DNA of 50,938 nt from Pseudomonadota bacterium (GTDB lineage Bacteria; Pseudomonadota; Gammaproteobacteria; Burkholderiales; Burkholderiaceae): NCBI GenBank assembly GCA_023441105.1, contig JAEZQX010000413.1, positions 1 to 50,938 on the forward strand. Reading direction: 5' to 3'. Within the stretch, counting starts at the first letter, position 1. Every line of letters begins with the position of its first letter. The position numbers and the translations under genes are program-made. Below, piece after piece: positions 27,053 through 36,041 of this stretch. The notes beneath the pieces were generated by a model that ran no database searches, was not told where the DNA came from, and was given only the letters and a program-made list of their open reading frames with translations.

Positions 27053-28402
27053 TCAGTCGAGGCCGTAGGCGAGCCGCACCAGGCTCAGCGGATGGCTCAA
27101 CGCCTTGGCCGGCTTACCCGCCTGCTCCATGCCCTGCGCGATGTGATGGCCGGCAAGCGCGCAGTCGCTGCTGATCCAGTCGGGGTCGTCCTTGGCCATC
27201 GACTTGAACACCGGGCGGCCGATCTTCATCGCTGCCGGATGGGTCTTCCTCTTCACCCCGTAGGTGCCGGCGTGACCGGAGCAGCGCTCGACGGTATTGA
27301 GCGACAGCGGCGCGGTCTGCGCGATCAGCTTGAACATCTCCTCGGTCTTGCGGCCGATCTTCTGCACCCGGCCGTGGCACGGGATGTGGTAGCTGACCTT
27401 GCCCAGCGCGGTCTTGAAGTCGAGCTTGAGCAGGCCATCCTTGTGACGCGCCACCAGGTACTCGAAAGGATCGAACATGGCCGCCTTGACCGCCTCGGTG
27501 TCCGCGCATTCCGGGAACATCAGCGGCAACTCCTGCTTGAACATCAGCGTGCAGCTCGGGATGGCGCTGAGGATTGCGTAGCCCTCGCGCGCATAGCGCG
27601 CCAGCGCCGGGATGTTGGCTTCCTTGTGCCTGGCCACCGCGTCGAGGTCTCCGAGCTCGAGCTTGGGCATGCCGCAGCAGCGCTCCTTCTGGACGATCAC
27701 GTACGGGACGGCGTTGTGCTCCAGCACCTTGAGCAGGTCATGGCCGATGCCGGGCTCGTTGTAGTTGACGTAGCAGGTGGAGAAGATCGCCACCTTGCCC
27801 GGCGTGCGTTCGCCATCGATCACGGTTTCGGCGCGACCCTGCTTCGGCGCGCTCCAGCGAAAGCGCTTGCCGGCAAGCTCAGGCATCCAGGCGTCCGGAT
27901 GGACGCCCAGCGCCTTGTCCATCACCTTGCGCATCGGCCGGCTGCGGTTGACGGCGTTGACTGCCTGCACAACCACCGGAATCCCGGCGAACTGGCCATG
28001 GACGTCGGTGGAGGCAAGAAACTTTTCGCCGGCGCCGACCTCGCCCTTGCGATGCTTGATCGCCTTGGCGCGCAGCATCAGGTGCGGGAAGTCGAGGTTC
28101 CACGGATGCGGCGGCACGTACGGACACTTGGTCATGTAGCAGAGGTCGCAGAGGTAGCACTGGTCGACCACCTCCCAGTAATCCTTCTTCGCGACCGCAT
28201 GCACTTCGCCGTCGGCGGTCGCGTCGACGAGATCGAAGAGCGTGGGAAACGACTGGCACAGGCTCACGCAGCGGCGGCAGCCATGGCAGATGTCGAAGAC
28301 GCGTTCCATTTCGGCGAACGCCGCCGCTTCATCGTAGAAGCCTGGATCGCGCCATTCGATCGGATGGCGCGTCGGCGCCTGGAGATTACCCTCCTGGCTC
28401 AT
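27053..28402 (-). CDS. two-[4Fe-4S] Fe-S oxidoreductase with CCG domains (GlpC/HdrD-like)
   Basis: The 449-residue protein has two ferredoxin-type clusters near the N-terminus, C39-C42-C45-C49 (CHGCRRCVSLC) and C82-C85-C88-C93 (CYLCDLCYMTKC). Two CCG-type blocks follow later: RCCGMPKLELGD, and CHGRVQKIG with CSGHAGTYG. These resemble the cysteine-rich domains of heterodisulfide reductase and GlpC. It probably moves electrons between a quinone or dehydrogenase and the neighbouring rubrerythrin or an unknown disulfide. It has no transmembrane segment. An AGGAG site precedes the ATG. Confidence 0.88.
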   Translation of the reverse strand: MSQEGNLQAPTRHPIEWRDPGFYDEAAAFAEMERVFDICHGCRRCVSLCQSFPTLFDLVDATADGEVHAVAKKDYWEVVDQCYLCDLCYMTKCPYVPPHPWNLDFPHLMLRAKAIKHRKGEVGAGEKFLASTDVHGQFAGIPVVVQAVNAVNRSRPMRKVMDKALGVHPDAWMPELAGKRFRWSAPKQGRAETVIDGERTPGKVAIFSTCYVNYNEPGIGHDLLKVLEHNAVPYVIVQKERCCGMPKLELGDLDAVARHKEANIPALARYAREGYAILSAIPSCTLMFKQELPLMFPECADTEAVKAAMFDPFEYLVARHKDGLLKLDFKTALGKVSYHIPCHGRVQKIGRKTEEMFKLIAQTAPLSLNTVERCSGHAGTYGVKRKTHPAAMKIGRPVFKSMAKDDPDWISSDCALAGHHIAQGMEQAGKPAKALSHPLSLVRLAYGLD

Positions 28403-28511
28403 CGGGAGTGCTCCTGGGAGATGGGGGCATGCACGCGCGGGCTCCGCCGACCAGTCGGCGAAGCCCGCGAACCAGGCACCTGCCGCGCGGGATGCGGGCT
28501 GGAATGCGGGG

Positions 28512-28931
28512 CTAGTCGGCCAGGGCGTCCAGCGCCTTCTGGTAGCGATTGGCGTGCGACCGCTCGGCCTTCGCCAGCGTCTCGAACCAGTCGGCGATCT
28601 CGTCGTGGCCTTCGTCGCGCGCGGTCTTGGCCATGCCAGGGTACATGTCGGTGTACTCGTGGGTCTCGCCCGCGACCGCTGCCATCAGGTTCTGGCGGCT
28701 GTTGCCGATGGGCAGGCCGGTGGCCGGATCACCGACTTCCTCCAGGAACTCCAGGTGGCCGTGCGCATGGCCGGTCTCGCCCTCCGCGGTGGACCGGAAC
28801 AGCGCCGCGACGTCGTTCTGGCCTTCGATGTCCGCCTTGTTGGCGAAGTAGAGATAGCGACGGTTGGCCTGCGATTCGCCGGCGAACGCATCCTTCAGGT
28901 TCTGCTCGGTCTTCGATCCCTTCAAGCTCAT
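28512..28931 (-). CDS. rubrerythrin-family diiron protein without rubredoxin domain
   Basis: The 139-residue four-helix protein has the diiron carboxylate ligands in order: [35 protein letters not shown] and [14 protein letters not shown]. There is no C-terminal rubredoxin-like CxxC module, so electrons must come from another protein, possibly the Fe-S oxidoreductase encoded next. Rubrerythrins reduce peroxide. The start at 28931 is chosen for GAGAGGAAGGG just upstream and the family N-terminus [12 protein letters not shown]. First gene of the three-gene operon 28931-26447. Confidence 0.92.
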   Translation of the reverse strand: MSLKGSKTEQNLKDAFAGESQANRRYLYFANKADIEGQNDVAALFRSTAEGETGHAHGHLEFLEEVGDPATGLPIGNSRQNLMAAVAGETHEYTDMYPGMAKTARDEGHDEIADWFETLAKAERSHANRYQKALDALAD

Positions 28932-29103
28932 GATCCCTTCCTCTCGTTGTAAACCGTCGCCGGCGAGCGCTGGCGACGCCCCGTGACCACCGGGCATCCG
29001 CGGTCGGCGACTGCTGACCTGCCACCGTAGCAAATCGGCGCGCGTGCCGCCAATGCAAAAGATCAATGCAGCCGATAGGCGGAAGGCATCGCGGGCAGAC
29101 TGC

Positions 29104-30063
29104 TCAGTCCTGCAGCGACTGCCACATCTCCATGTCGCGCTCGGCCGTCCAGATCCGCGGGTTCTTGATGCCGTTGGCCTCGTCGTAGGCGCGCGAGACG
29201 TCGAAGGGCAGGCAGTGCTCGTAGATGAAGACGTGCCCGAACACCGGATCCATCACCTTGCGCGTGTCGTCGAACACCTGCCTCAGCGTCTTGCCGGCCG
29301 CGACGCCGGCCTTGGCCGTCTGGTAGAGATCGGTGACCCACTTCTTGGTGTAGTCGATGCCCTTGTTGACATCGGCCGGATTCTCCAGCGCCGGGCCGCG
29401 GCCCGGTACCAGCTTCTCCGCGCCCAGCGCCCGCAGCGCTTCCAGCGTGGCCGGCCATTCCTCGAGCTGCGCATCGCCGGTGTAGACCCCGGCGTTGTAT
29501 TCCACCAGGTCGCCGGAGAAGCAGATCTTCTGCGACGGAATCCAGGCGATGGCATCGCCCCGGGTGTGGCCGGGCCCGATGTGCTTGAGCTGCACCTCGA
29601 GCTTGCCGAGGTGCAAGGTCATGCCGCTATCGAAGGTGATCTCGGGCCAGGTGAGGCCGGGAATCGACTCCACCGCCTGGAACAGCCGCGGAAAGCGCTC
29701 GATCTCGCTCTTCATGTCGGCGGCGCCGCGCTCCTTGATCAACTCGTGGGTGCCGCGGCTGGCGATCACCGCCTGGGCGCCTTCCTTGAAGTAGGCCGAC
29801 GCGCCGAGCACCCGCACCGCGTGGTAGTGGGTCAGCATCACGTACTTGATCGGCTTGTTGGTGACCTCGCGGATGCGCGCGATCAGGTCCTGGGCCATCA
29901 CCGGCGTCGCAGTCGTGTCGATGACCATGCAGCAGTCATCGCCGATGATCACGCCGGAATTCGGATCGCCTTCCGCCGTGTACGCGTAGGCGTTGTCGGA
30001 GAGCTTGGTGAAGGTGATCTTCTTGGCCGTCATGTCGGCCTTGGAAGCGAATGTCGCGCTCAT
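29104..30063 (-). CDS. MBL-fold protein with degenerate metal motif
   Basis: The 319-residue protein has a metallo-beta-lactamase fold, but the HxHxDH motif reads H79-Y-H81-A-V-R84, so the Asp and third His are lost. His166 (GPGHTRGD) and Asp185 (FSGDLVEYN) remain, while the last His position appears as Arg222 (VPGRGPAL). At best one metal site could be partly formed. Substrate is unknown; relatives are annotated as quinoprotein-associated or SoxH-like hydrolases. AGGAG supports the start at 30063. It appears to be a single-gene unit. Confidence 0.85.
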   Translation of the reverse strand: MSATFASKADMTAKKITFTKLSDNAYAYTAEGDPNSGVIIGDDCCMVIDTTATPVMAQDLIARIREVTNKPIKYVMLTHYHAVRVLGASAYFKEGAQAVIASRGTHELIKERGAADMKSEIERFPRLFQAVESIPGLTWPEITFDSGMTLHLGKLEVQLKHIGPGHTRGDAIAWIPSQKICFSGDLVEYNAGVYTGDAQLEEWPATLEALRALGAEKLVPGRGPALENPADVNKGIDYTKKWVTDLYQTAKAGVAAGKTLRQVFDDTRKVMDPVFGHVFIYEHCLPFDVSRAYDEANGIKNPRIWTAERDMEMWQSLQD

Positions 30064-30193
30064 GCGGGGTCTCCTGCGGGTCTTCCGATGCGGTTCATGT
30101 TACCCGAGTCGCCCTCGCCGGCCGCGGGCCCGCACTGACGGCGCCGTGGCCTCGGCGCGCCGGCAAGCCCGGCAGGACGGCCGGCACTGGGGC

Positions 30194-30667
30194 TCAGCGC
30201 GCCGGCTTGAAGATCCTGCGGTACTGGACGAAGCCGCTACGGTCGGCAACCTTGTCGTAGAGCTTCATCGCATCGGTGTTGGTCTCGTGGGTAAGCCACC
30301 AGACCCGCGAGCAGCCCATCTCCGCAGCCCGCTCGTAGACATGCTCGATCAGGGCACGGCCGATGCCCTTGCCGCGCAGGGACTGGTCCACGAACAGGTC
30401 CTGCAGGTAGCAGTAGTTGCCGGTGGTCCAGGTGCTGCGGTGGCTCAGGTAGTTGACGATGCCGACCGGCTTGTTGCCGATCTCCGCGACCGCGCACCAC
30501 ATCGCTTCGGCGTCGTTCATGAGCCGCTGCCAGGTCATGGCGGTGGTCGGTTCGTCGATATCGACCTTGTAGAAGGCCTGGTAGCCGAGCCACAACTCGC
30601 GCCAGGCTTGATAGTCGGCGGGCGTGGCGAGCCGGATGACCGCCTGTTCGTGGGGCTGATCCTGCAT
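30194..30667 (-). CDS. GNAT-family N-acetyltransferase
   Basis: The 157-residue protein shows the acetyl-CoA-binding A motif LRGKGIGRALIEHVYERA (about 98-115) preceded by YLQDLFVDQS and followed by VWWLTHETNTDAMKLYDKVA, a typical GNAT order. The acceptor is unknown. It follows the Bug gene by 27 bases on the same strand, so the two are probably co-transcribed. Confidence 0.9.
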   Translation of the reverse strand: MQDQPHEQAVIRLATPADYQAWRELWLGYQAFYKVDIDEPTTAMTWQRLMNDAEAMWCAVAEIGNKPVGIVNYLSHRSTWTTGNYCYLQDLFVDQSLRGKGIGRALIEHVYERAAEMGCSRVWWLTHETNTDAMKLYDKVADRSGFVQYRRIFKPAR

Positions 30668-30694
30668 CGGGGCGTGCGCGGTGCGCTCTCCAGG

Positions 30695-31759
30695 TCACTT
30701 GAAGCTGATGTTCGCATCTTTGACGACCTTCGCCCAGCGCGCCAGGTCGTCGCGGATCACGCTGGCGAACTGCTCCGGGCTGTCGCCGACGGGCTCGGCG
30801 CCGAGCGTCTCGAGCCGCTCGCGGATCTGCGGCGACTGCAGGATCCGGATCAGCTCGCCATGGAGCCGGCGCACGATCGGCTCGGGCGTGCCCCGGGGGG
30901 CCACGATGCCATACCAGGACGACACGTCGAACCCGGCGACGCCAGGCACGCCCGATTCCGCGACCGTCGCCACCTGCGGTGCGCCGCCGACCCGCTTGCT
31001 GGAGGTGACCGCGACTGCCTTGAGGCGGCCGTCCTTGAGGAACGGCCCGGCGGTGGCGAGCGCCGTCACCAGCAACGGCACCTGGCCCGCCACCACGTCG
31101 GTGATGGCCTGGCCGCCGCCCTTGTAGGCGACATGGCTCATCTTCAGGCCCGATTGGGCCTTCAGCAGCTCGCCCGCCAGATGGCCCATGCTGCCGGGAC
31201 CCGCCGATGCGAAGAACAGGCTGGCGGCGTCGCTCTTGCCCAGCGCGATCAGCTCGGCGGCGGAATCGGCCTTGAGCGACGGATGGGCCACGATGATCAA
31301 CGGCACCAGCGCCACCCGCGAGATCGGTGCGAAGTCGCGTGCCGGGTCGAACGGCAGGCTGGGATACATGCTGGGATTGATGATCATCGTCCCGTCGGCC
31401 ACCAGCAGCAGGGTATAGCCGTCCGGCGCTGCCTTGGCCACGAGGTCGCTGCCGATGTTGCCGTTGGCACCCGGACGGTTGTCGATCACCACCTGCTGGC
31501 CGAGCGCCTCGCCGAGATGCTGCCCGATCAGCCGCGCCAGCACGTCGCTGGTGCCGCCGACGGCGAACGGCACCACCATCCTGACCTGGCGCTCGGGATA
31601 GGCAGCGCCGCCGCCGGAGGCGTTGGCCTGCGCCTGCGCCATCGTCGGCAGCGTCGCGAAGGCGAGGCCGGCGACGATGGCCCGGAACCGGGCGGCAACT
31701 CCCCGGCCGGGGCTGTCCGCAGGACGATGCAACGCACGATGCACTCCGGCTCGAAGCAT
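30695..31759 (-). CDS. Bug/TctC-type solute receptor (3 of 8)
   Basis: At 354 residues it is the longest of the eight because of an extended n-region before the hydrophobic signal (AIVAGLAFATLPTMAQAQ, ending near residue 45). GAGGAG at the right distance supports ATG at 31759 nevertheless. Family blocks are YPERQVRMVVPFAVGGTSD, VVIDNRPGANGNIG and PDGYTLL. It is divergent from a class V aminotransferase gene and followed by a GNAT gene, with no permease genes. Confidence 0.92.
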   Translation of the reverse strand: MLRAGVHRALHRPADSPGRGVAARFRAIVAGLAFATLPTMAQAQANASGGGAAYPERQVRMVVPFAVGGTSDVLARLIGQHLGEALGQQVVIDNRPGANGNIGSDLVAKAAPDGYTLLLVADGTMIINPSMYPSLPFDPARDFAPISRVALVPLIIVAHPSLKADSAAELIALGKSDAASLFFASAGPGSMGHLAGELLKAQSGLKMSHVAYKGGGQAITDVVAGQVPLLVTALATAGPFLKDGRLKAVAVTSSKRVGGAPQVATVAESGVPGVAGFDVSSWYGIVAPRGTPEPIVRRLHGELIRILQSPQIRERLETLGAEPVGDSPEQFASVIRDDLARWAKVVKDANISFK

Positions 31760-31938
31760 GGTTCCGTCTCCTCTTTCGTTGTCGGCGGGTCGGTCCGGGA
31801 CGCAAGCCGGTCCGCGAGGGAGCTTACCCCGGAGCCGCCGGCATCTTCAATCGATGTTTCCGGCCGGGCGAGGCGGCCGCGGCATGCTAGTCTCGCCGTT
31901 TCGGCAACCCGGCTTGCCGCCCGCCTCGGAGAACCAAC

Positions 31939-33066
31939 ATGCCTGCCCTGCTTCCGGACGTCGATCCCGACGGACTGCTCGAGTATTCGGTCGTCTACAC
32001 CGATCGCGCACTCAACCACATGTCGCGCCGCTTCCAGGCCGTCATGAGGGACATCTCGGCGGTGCTCAAGTCCGTCTATCGCGCGCACTCGGCCATCGTC
32101 GTGCCGGGCAGCGGCACCTTCGGCATGGAGGCGGTGGCGCGCCAGTTCGCCACCGGCAGCAAGGTGCTGGTGGTGCGCAACGGCTGGTTCAGCTATCGCT
32201 GGTCGCAGATCTTCGAGATGGGCGGCGTCACCGCCGAGACGGTGGTGCTGAAGGCTCGTCCGGTGGCCGGCGAACGCCAGGCGCCATTCGCACCGGCCCC
32301 GATCGAGGAAGTGGTCGCGGCCATTCGCCGGCACAAGCCGGCAGTGGTGTTCGCCCCGCATGTGGAAACCGCCTCCGGCATGATCCTGCCCGACGACTAC
32401 CTGCGCGGCGTGGCCGCCGCCGTGCACGAGGGCGGCGGCCTGTTCGTGCTCGATTGCGTGGCCTCCGGCACCATCTGGGTGGACATGGAGGCGGTCGGCG
32501 TCGATGTGCTGATCAGTGCGCCGCAGAAAGGCTGGAGCTCGTCGCCCTGCTGCGGCCTGGTGATGCTCGGTCGGCAGGCGCGCGAGCGTATCGAGAGCAC
32601 CACCAGCACCAGCTATTCCTGCGACCTGCGCAAGTGGCTGCAGATCATGGAAGCCTACGAGAAGGGCGGCCATCTCTACCATGCGACGCTGCCCACGGAT
32701 GCGCTGGCGACGCTGCGCGACGTGATGAAGGAAACCGAAGCCTACGGCTTCGACAAGGTCAAGGCGGAGCAGCAGCAACTGGGCGACCAGGTCCGCGCGC
32801 TGCTCGCCGAGCGCGGCTTTCGCAGCGTGGCTGCCCGCGGCTTCGAGGCCCCCGGCGTGGTCGTCAGCTACACCGATGATCCGGACATCCAGTCCGGCAA
32901 GAAGTTCGCCGAGGTCGGCCTGCAGACCGCCGCCGGTGTGCCGCTGCAATGCGACGAGCCGGCGGATTTCCGGACCTTCCGCATCGGCCTGTTCGGCCTC
33001 GAGAAGCTGCACAACGTCGACCGGACGGTGAAGTCGCTGCGCGAGGCGCTGGACCGGATCGGTTGA
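31939..33066 (+). CDS. class V aminotransferase (alanine/serine-glyoxylate type)
   Basis: The 375-residue PLP enzyme has VVPGSGTFGMEAVARQ (54-69, phosphate-binding loop), HVETASGMILPDD, the PLP-ring Asp in LFVLDCVASGT (Asp172), and Schiff-base Lys197 in SAPQKGWSS. This order fits alanine-glyoxylate/serine-glyoxylate aminotransferases, which make glycine from glyoxylate. GGAGAACCAAC precedes ATG at 31939. It is monocistronic and converges with fusA. Confidence 0.9.
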   Translation: MPALLPDVDPDGLLEYSVVYTDRALNHMSRRFQAVMRDISAVLKSVYRAHSAIVVPGSGTFGMEAVARQFATGSKVLVVRNGWFSYRWSQIFEMGGVTAETVVLKARPVAGERQAPFAPAPIEEVVAAIRRHKPAVVFAPHVETASGMILPDDYLRGVAAAVHEGGGLFVLDCVASGTIWVDMEAVGVDVLISAPQKGWSSSPCCGLVMLGRQARERIESTTSTSYSCDLRKWLQIMEAYEKGGHLYHATLPTDALATLRDVMKETEAYGFDKVKAEQQQLGDQVRALLAERGFRSVAARGFEAPGVVVSYTDDPDIQSGKKFAEVGLQTAAGVPLQCDEPADFRTFRIGLFGLEKLHNVDRTVKSLREALDRIG

Positions 33067-33100
33067 GCGGCGCGGTCGGCCGCCGCCGCGCCCGGCCCGG

Positions 33101-35227
33101 CTACCGCTCCTTCTCCAGCAGCTTGTCCACCATCCCGGCCGGCACCTGCGCGTAGTGGTCGAATTCCATCGTGTAGGTGCCGCGACCGCTGGTGGCTGAG
33201 CGCAGGAAGTTGATGTAGCCGAACATTTCGGCCAGCGGCACCAGGCCCTGCACGTAGGCCTGCGGTCCCTTCTGGCCCTGGTCGGTGACCTGGCCGCGGC
33301 GCCGGTTGATGTCGCCGATCACGTCGCCGAGGTAGCTGGCTTCGGTGACCACTTCCACCTTCATGATCGGCTCGAGCAGCTTCGGCTTGCTCGCCTTGTG
33401 CGCTTCGCGGAAGCAGTGGCGGCCGGCGATCTCGAACGCAAGCGCCGAGCTGTCGACGTCGTGGAACTTGCCGTCCACCAGCCGCGCCCGGAAGTCCACC
33501 ACCTCGTAGCCGGCCACCTGGCCGATCCGGCTTTCCGTGCGGATCGCATGCTCGACCGCCGGGATGAACTCGCGCGGGATCCGTCCGCCGACGATCTGGT
33601 CCTTGAACTCGATGCCGCTGCCCTGCTCGAGCGGCTCGAACACCATCTTCACCTCGGCGAACTGGCCGGAGCCGCCGGTCTGCTTCTTGTGGGTGTAGAT
33701 GCGCTCGACCGGCATGCCGAAGGCTTCGCGGAAGCTCACCTTCGGCTTGCCCATGTTGGCCTCGACCCCGAGCTCGGTGCGCATGCGGTCGACGGTGATT
33801 TCCAGGTGCAGCTCGCCCATGCCGCGCAGCACCGTCTGGCCGGTCTCCTGGTCGACCTCGAGCCGCAGCGACGGATCGGCGCGCGCCATCTTGATCAGTG
33901 CCGCGGTCATCCGGTCGACGTCGTCGCGCGCCTTGGGCTCGATCGACACGCTGATCACCGGGTCCGGGAAGCGCAGGCGCTCGAGCAGCGCCGGATGGTC
34001 CGGATCGCACAGCGAGTCGCCGGTCTCGGTGTCCTTGAGCGACACGAAGGCGCAGATGTCGCCGGCGCGCGCTTCCTCGATGTCCTTGACGTGGTTGGCC
34101 TGGACTTCCACGATGCGCCCGACGCGCTCCTTGCGGCCGCGGGTGACGTTGAGCAGGCTGTCGCCCTTCTTCACGACCCCGGAGTACATCCGGATGAAGG
34201 TCAGGCTGCCGAACTGGTCGTTGATGATCTTGAAGGCCAGCGCCCGGACGGGCGCATCGTCGCGGATCTCCTGCTCGCCGACGGTCTTGCCGTCCGGGTC
34301 GACCAGGTGGATGCCGCCGCTTTCACCGGGGTAGGGCAGGTAATCCACCACCGCGTCGAGCAGCTGCTGCACGCCCTTGTTCTTGAACGACGAGCCGCAC
34401 AGCACCGGCACCAGCTCGCCGCTGACCGTGCCCTTGCGGATGCATCGCTGCAACGTCGCCTGGTCGAACTCGCCGGTTTCGACGAACGACAGGAAGGCCT
34501 CGTCGTCCTGCGCCAGGGCCGTCTCCAGCATCTCCTGCCGCAACCGGGGCACCTGCCGGATCCAGTCGTTGTCGCGGCTGGCCGAGAAGCTGAAGCGCGC
34601 CTCGAGCGCCTCGAGCGGCACCGTCTCCCACGGGCTGTCCTTGTCTTCGCCGCTGAAAACGTAGGCGGCGCCGGCAACGAGATCGATCATGCCGACGAAC
34701 TCGTCATGACTGCCCAATGGGACGTGGCAGACCAGCGCGTTGGCCCCGAGGCGCTCGCGGATGCCGGTCAGGCAGTGGCCGAAGTTGGCGCCCATCCGGT
34801 CCATCTTGTTCACGTAGCACAGCCGCGAGACGTTGTACTGGTTGGCGAGCCGCCAGTTGGTCTCGGTCTGCGGCTCGACCCCGGCGACGCCGTCGAACAC
34901 CACCACCGCGCCGTCGAGCACCCGCAGGCTGCGATTGACCTCGATGGTGAAGTCGACGTGCCCGGGCGTGTCGATCAGGTTGATCTGGTGTCCCTTCCAC
35001 TCGGTGGAGACCGCCGCGCTCTGGATCGTGATCCCGCGCTTGCGCTCCTGCTCCATGTAGTCGGTGGTGGTGCTGCCCTTGCCATCCTTGGTGTCGTGCA
35101 CCTCGATCATCTGGTGCTTGCGACCGGTGTAGTACAGGATGCGCTCGGTGGTCGTGGTCTTGCCGGCGTCGATGTGGGCAATGATGCCGATGTTGCGGTA
35201 GCGCGCGAGATCTTTCTGCCTGGACAT
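33101..35227 (-). CDS. fusA: elongation factor G
   Basis: The 708-residue translational GTPase has G1 [16 protein letters not shown]2 in [12 protein letters not shown]3 [12 protein letters not shown] and G4 NKMDR, then domains II-V to the C-terminus. It catalyses ribosome translocation. It is not in a str operon (no rpsL, rpsG or tuf next to it), so this is likely the second EF-G copy that many betaproteobacteria carry. Which of translocation or ribosome recycling it favours cannot be told by eye. Confidence 0.95.
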   Translation of the reverse strand: MSRQKDLARYRNIGIIAHIDAGKTTTTERILYYTGRKHQMIEVHDTKDGKGSTTTDYMEQERKRGITIQSAAVSTEWKGHQINLIDTPGHVDFTIEVNRSLRVLDGAVVVFDGVAGVEPQTETNWRLANQYNVSRLCYVNKMDRMGANFGHCLTGIRERLGANALVCHVPLGSHDEFVGMIDLVAGAAYVFSGEDKDSPWETVPLEALEARFSFSASRDNDWIRQVPRLRQEMLETALAQDDEAFLSFVETGEFDQATLQRCIRKGTVSGELVPVLCGSSFKNKGVQQLLDAVVDYLPYPGESGGIHLVDPDGKTVGEQEIRDDAPVRALAFKIINDQFGSLTFIRMYSGVVKKGDSLLNVTRGRKERVGRIVEVQANHVKDIEEARAGDICAFVSLKDTETGDSLCDPDHPALLERLRFPDPVISVSIEPKARDDVDRMTAALIKMARADPSLRLEVDQETGQTVLRGMGELHLEITVDRMRTELGVEANMGKPKVSFREAFGMPVERIYTHKKQTGGSGQFAEVKMVFEPLEQGSGIEFKDQIVGGRIPREFIPAVEHAIRTESRIGQVAGYEVVDFRARLVDGKFHDVDSSALAFEIAGRHCFREAHKASKPKLLEPIMKVEVVTEASYLGDVIGDINRRRGQVTDQGQKGPQAYVQGLVPLAEMFGYINFLRSATSGRGTYTMEFDHYAQVPAGMVDKLLEKER

Positions 35228-35373
35228 GAGTTGCCTTCAGGAGCGTCGAAATGCGTTTACCTGCAAAGGCAGCTCTCGGCGCTCGGCAGGATAGGCGTGC
35301 ACGGTATCTTATACCTGCTTGCACCCGCCTTGCCGCGGCGACGCAATCAGCACCAGCGCCGCGGCCGTACGGG

Positions 35374-35964
35374 TCACGTGCCGGCGAAGTCGACGTCGGC
35401 CGACGTCGTCACCTTGCAGAACCGGGTGAGACTCTGGATCGAGTTGGCGTGTTCGGTGGCCGAGGGCGATGCGCAGCAGTCCTCGAGCACGAACATCTCG
35501 AAGTCCCGATCGTGACCGTCGCGGACGGTGGCCTGGACGACGGCCTGGGTCGATACGCCGGAGCAGTAGATGCGACGGATGCCCAGCGCTGAAAGCTGGG
35601 CCATCAGGGTCGTCGCATAGAAGGGACTGACCCGGTGCTTGATGATCTGCAGGTCTTCCGGCGCCGGAGCCAGGTCGGCATGGATCTCCGCACCACGGGC
35701 GCCGAGCTTGAAGAGGCCCATCTTCGGCGCCCCGGAGAACACCGGCGACCCGGTCGGGCACTCGCGGTAGTCGGGCGAGAAGCCGACCCGGACGAAACCG
35801 ATCCGCACACCGGCGGCACGGGCCTTGGCGATCGCTGCCGCGGTCTTGGCAATGATGCCGCGATCGCGAACCTGCTCGCCGAGCGGCGACTTGCCGTTGG
35901 GCCCGTCGTCCGCGACGAGATCGTTCTGCATGTCGAGCACGAGATAGAGCGCGTGAGTGGTCAT
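35374..35964 (-). CDS. isochorismatase-fold hydrolase lacking the nucleophilic Cys
   Basis: The 196-residue protein keeps Asp11 (LVLDMQNDL) and Lys109 (IIKHRVSPFY) of the Asp-Lys-Cys triad. In the third motif GVSTQAVVQATVRDG the usual Cys (GVxTxxCVxxT) is Val142. The nearby Cys134 (RIYCSG) is not at the catalytic position. Amide hydrolysis of maleamate or N-carbamoyl type is therefore doubtful; Cys-less members exist, such as the isochorismatase itself. AAGGA precedes the start. It is the last gene of the lyase/hydratase operon, 77 bases after the flavin reductase gene. Confidence 0.85.
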   Translation of the reverse strand: MTTHALYLVLDMQNDLVADDGPNGKSPLGEQVRDRGIIAKTAAAIAKARAAGVRIGFVRVGFSPDYRECPTGSPVFSGAPKMGLFKLGARGAEIHADLAPAPEDLQIIKHRVSPFYATTLMAQLSALGIRRIYCSGVSTQAVVQATVRDGHDRDFEMFVLEDCCASPSATEHANSIQSLTRFCKVTTSADVDFAGT

Positions 35965-36041
35965 TGCTGTCCTTGGAAGGTTAAGACGAGTGACGTAAGC
36001 GGGCGGCCGAGGCGCTCGTCCCGTGGTGGCTGAAGGTGCGG

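Noticed and set aside
26498..28933. 811-codon open frame opposite the rubrerythrin operon
   Set aside because: Shadow of three recognisable genes on the minus strand; no motif or ribosome site of its own.
29993..32047. 684-codon plus-strand frame
   Set aside because: It runs antisense through the GNAT and Bug genes and out of frame into the aminotransferase gene; no protein family features.
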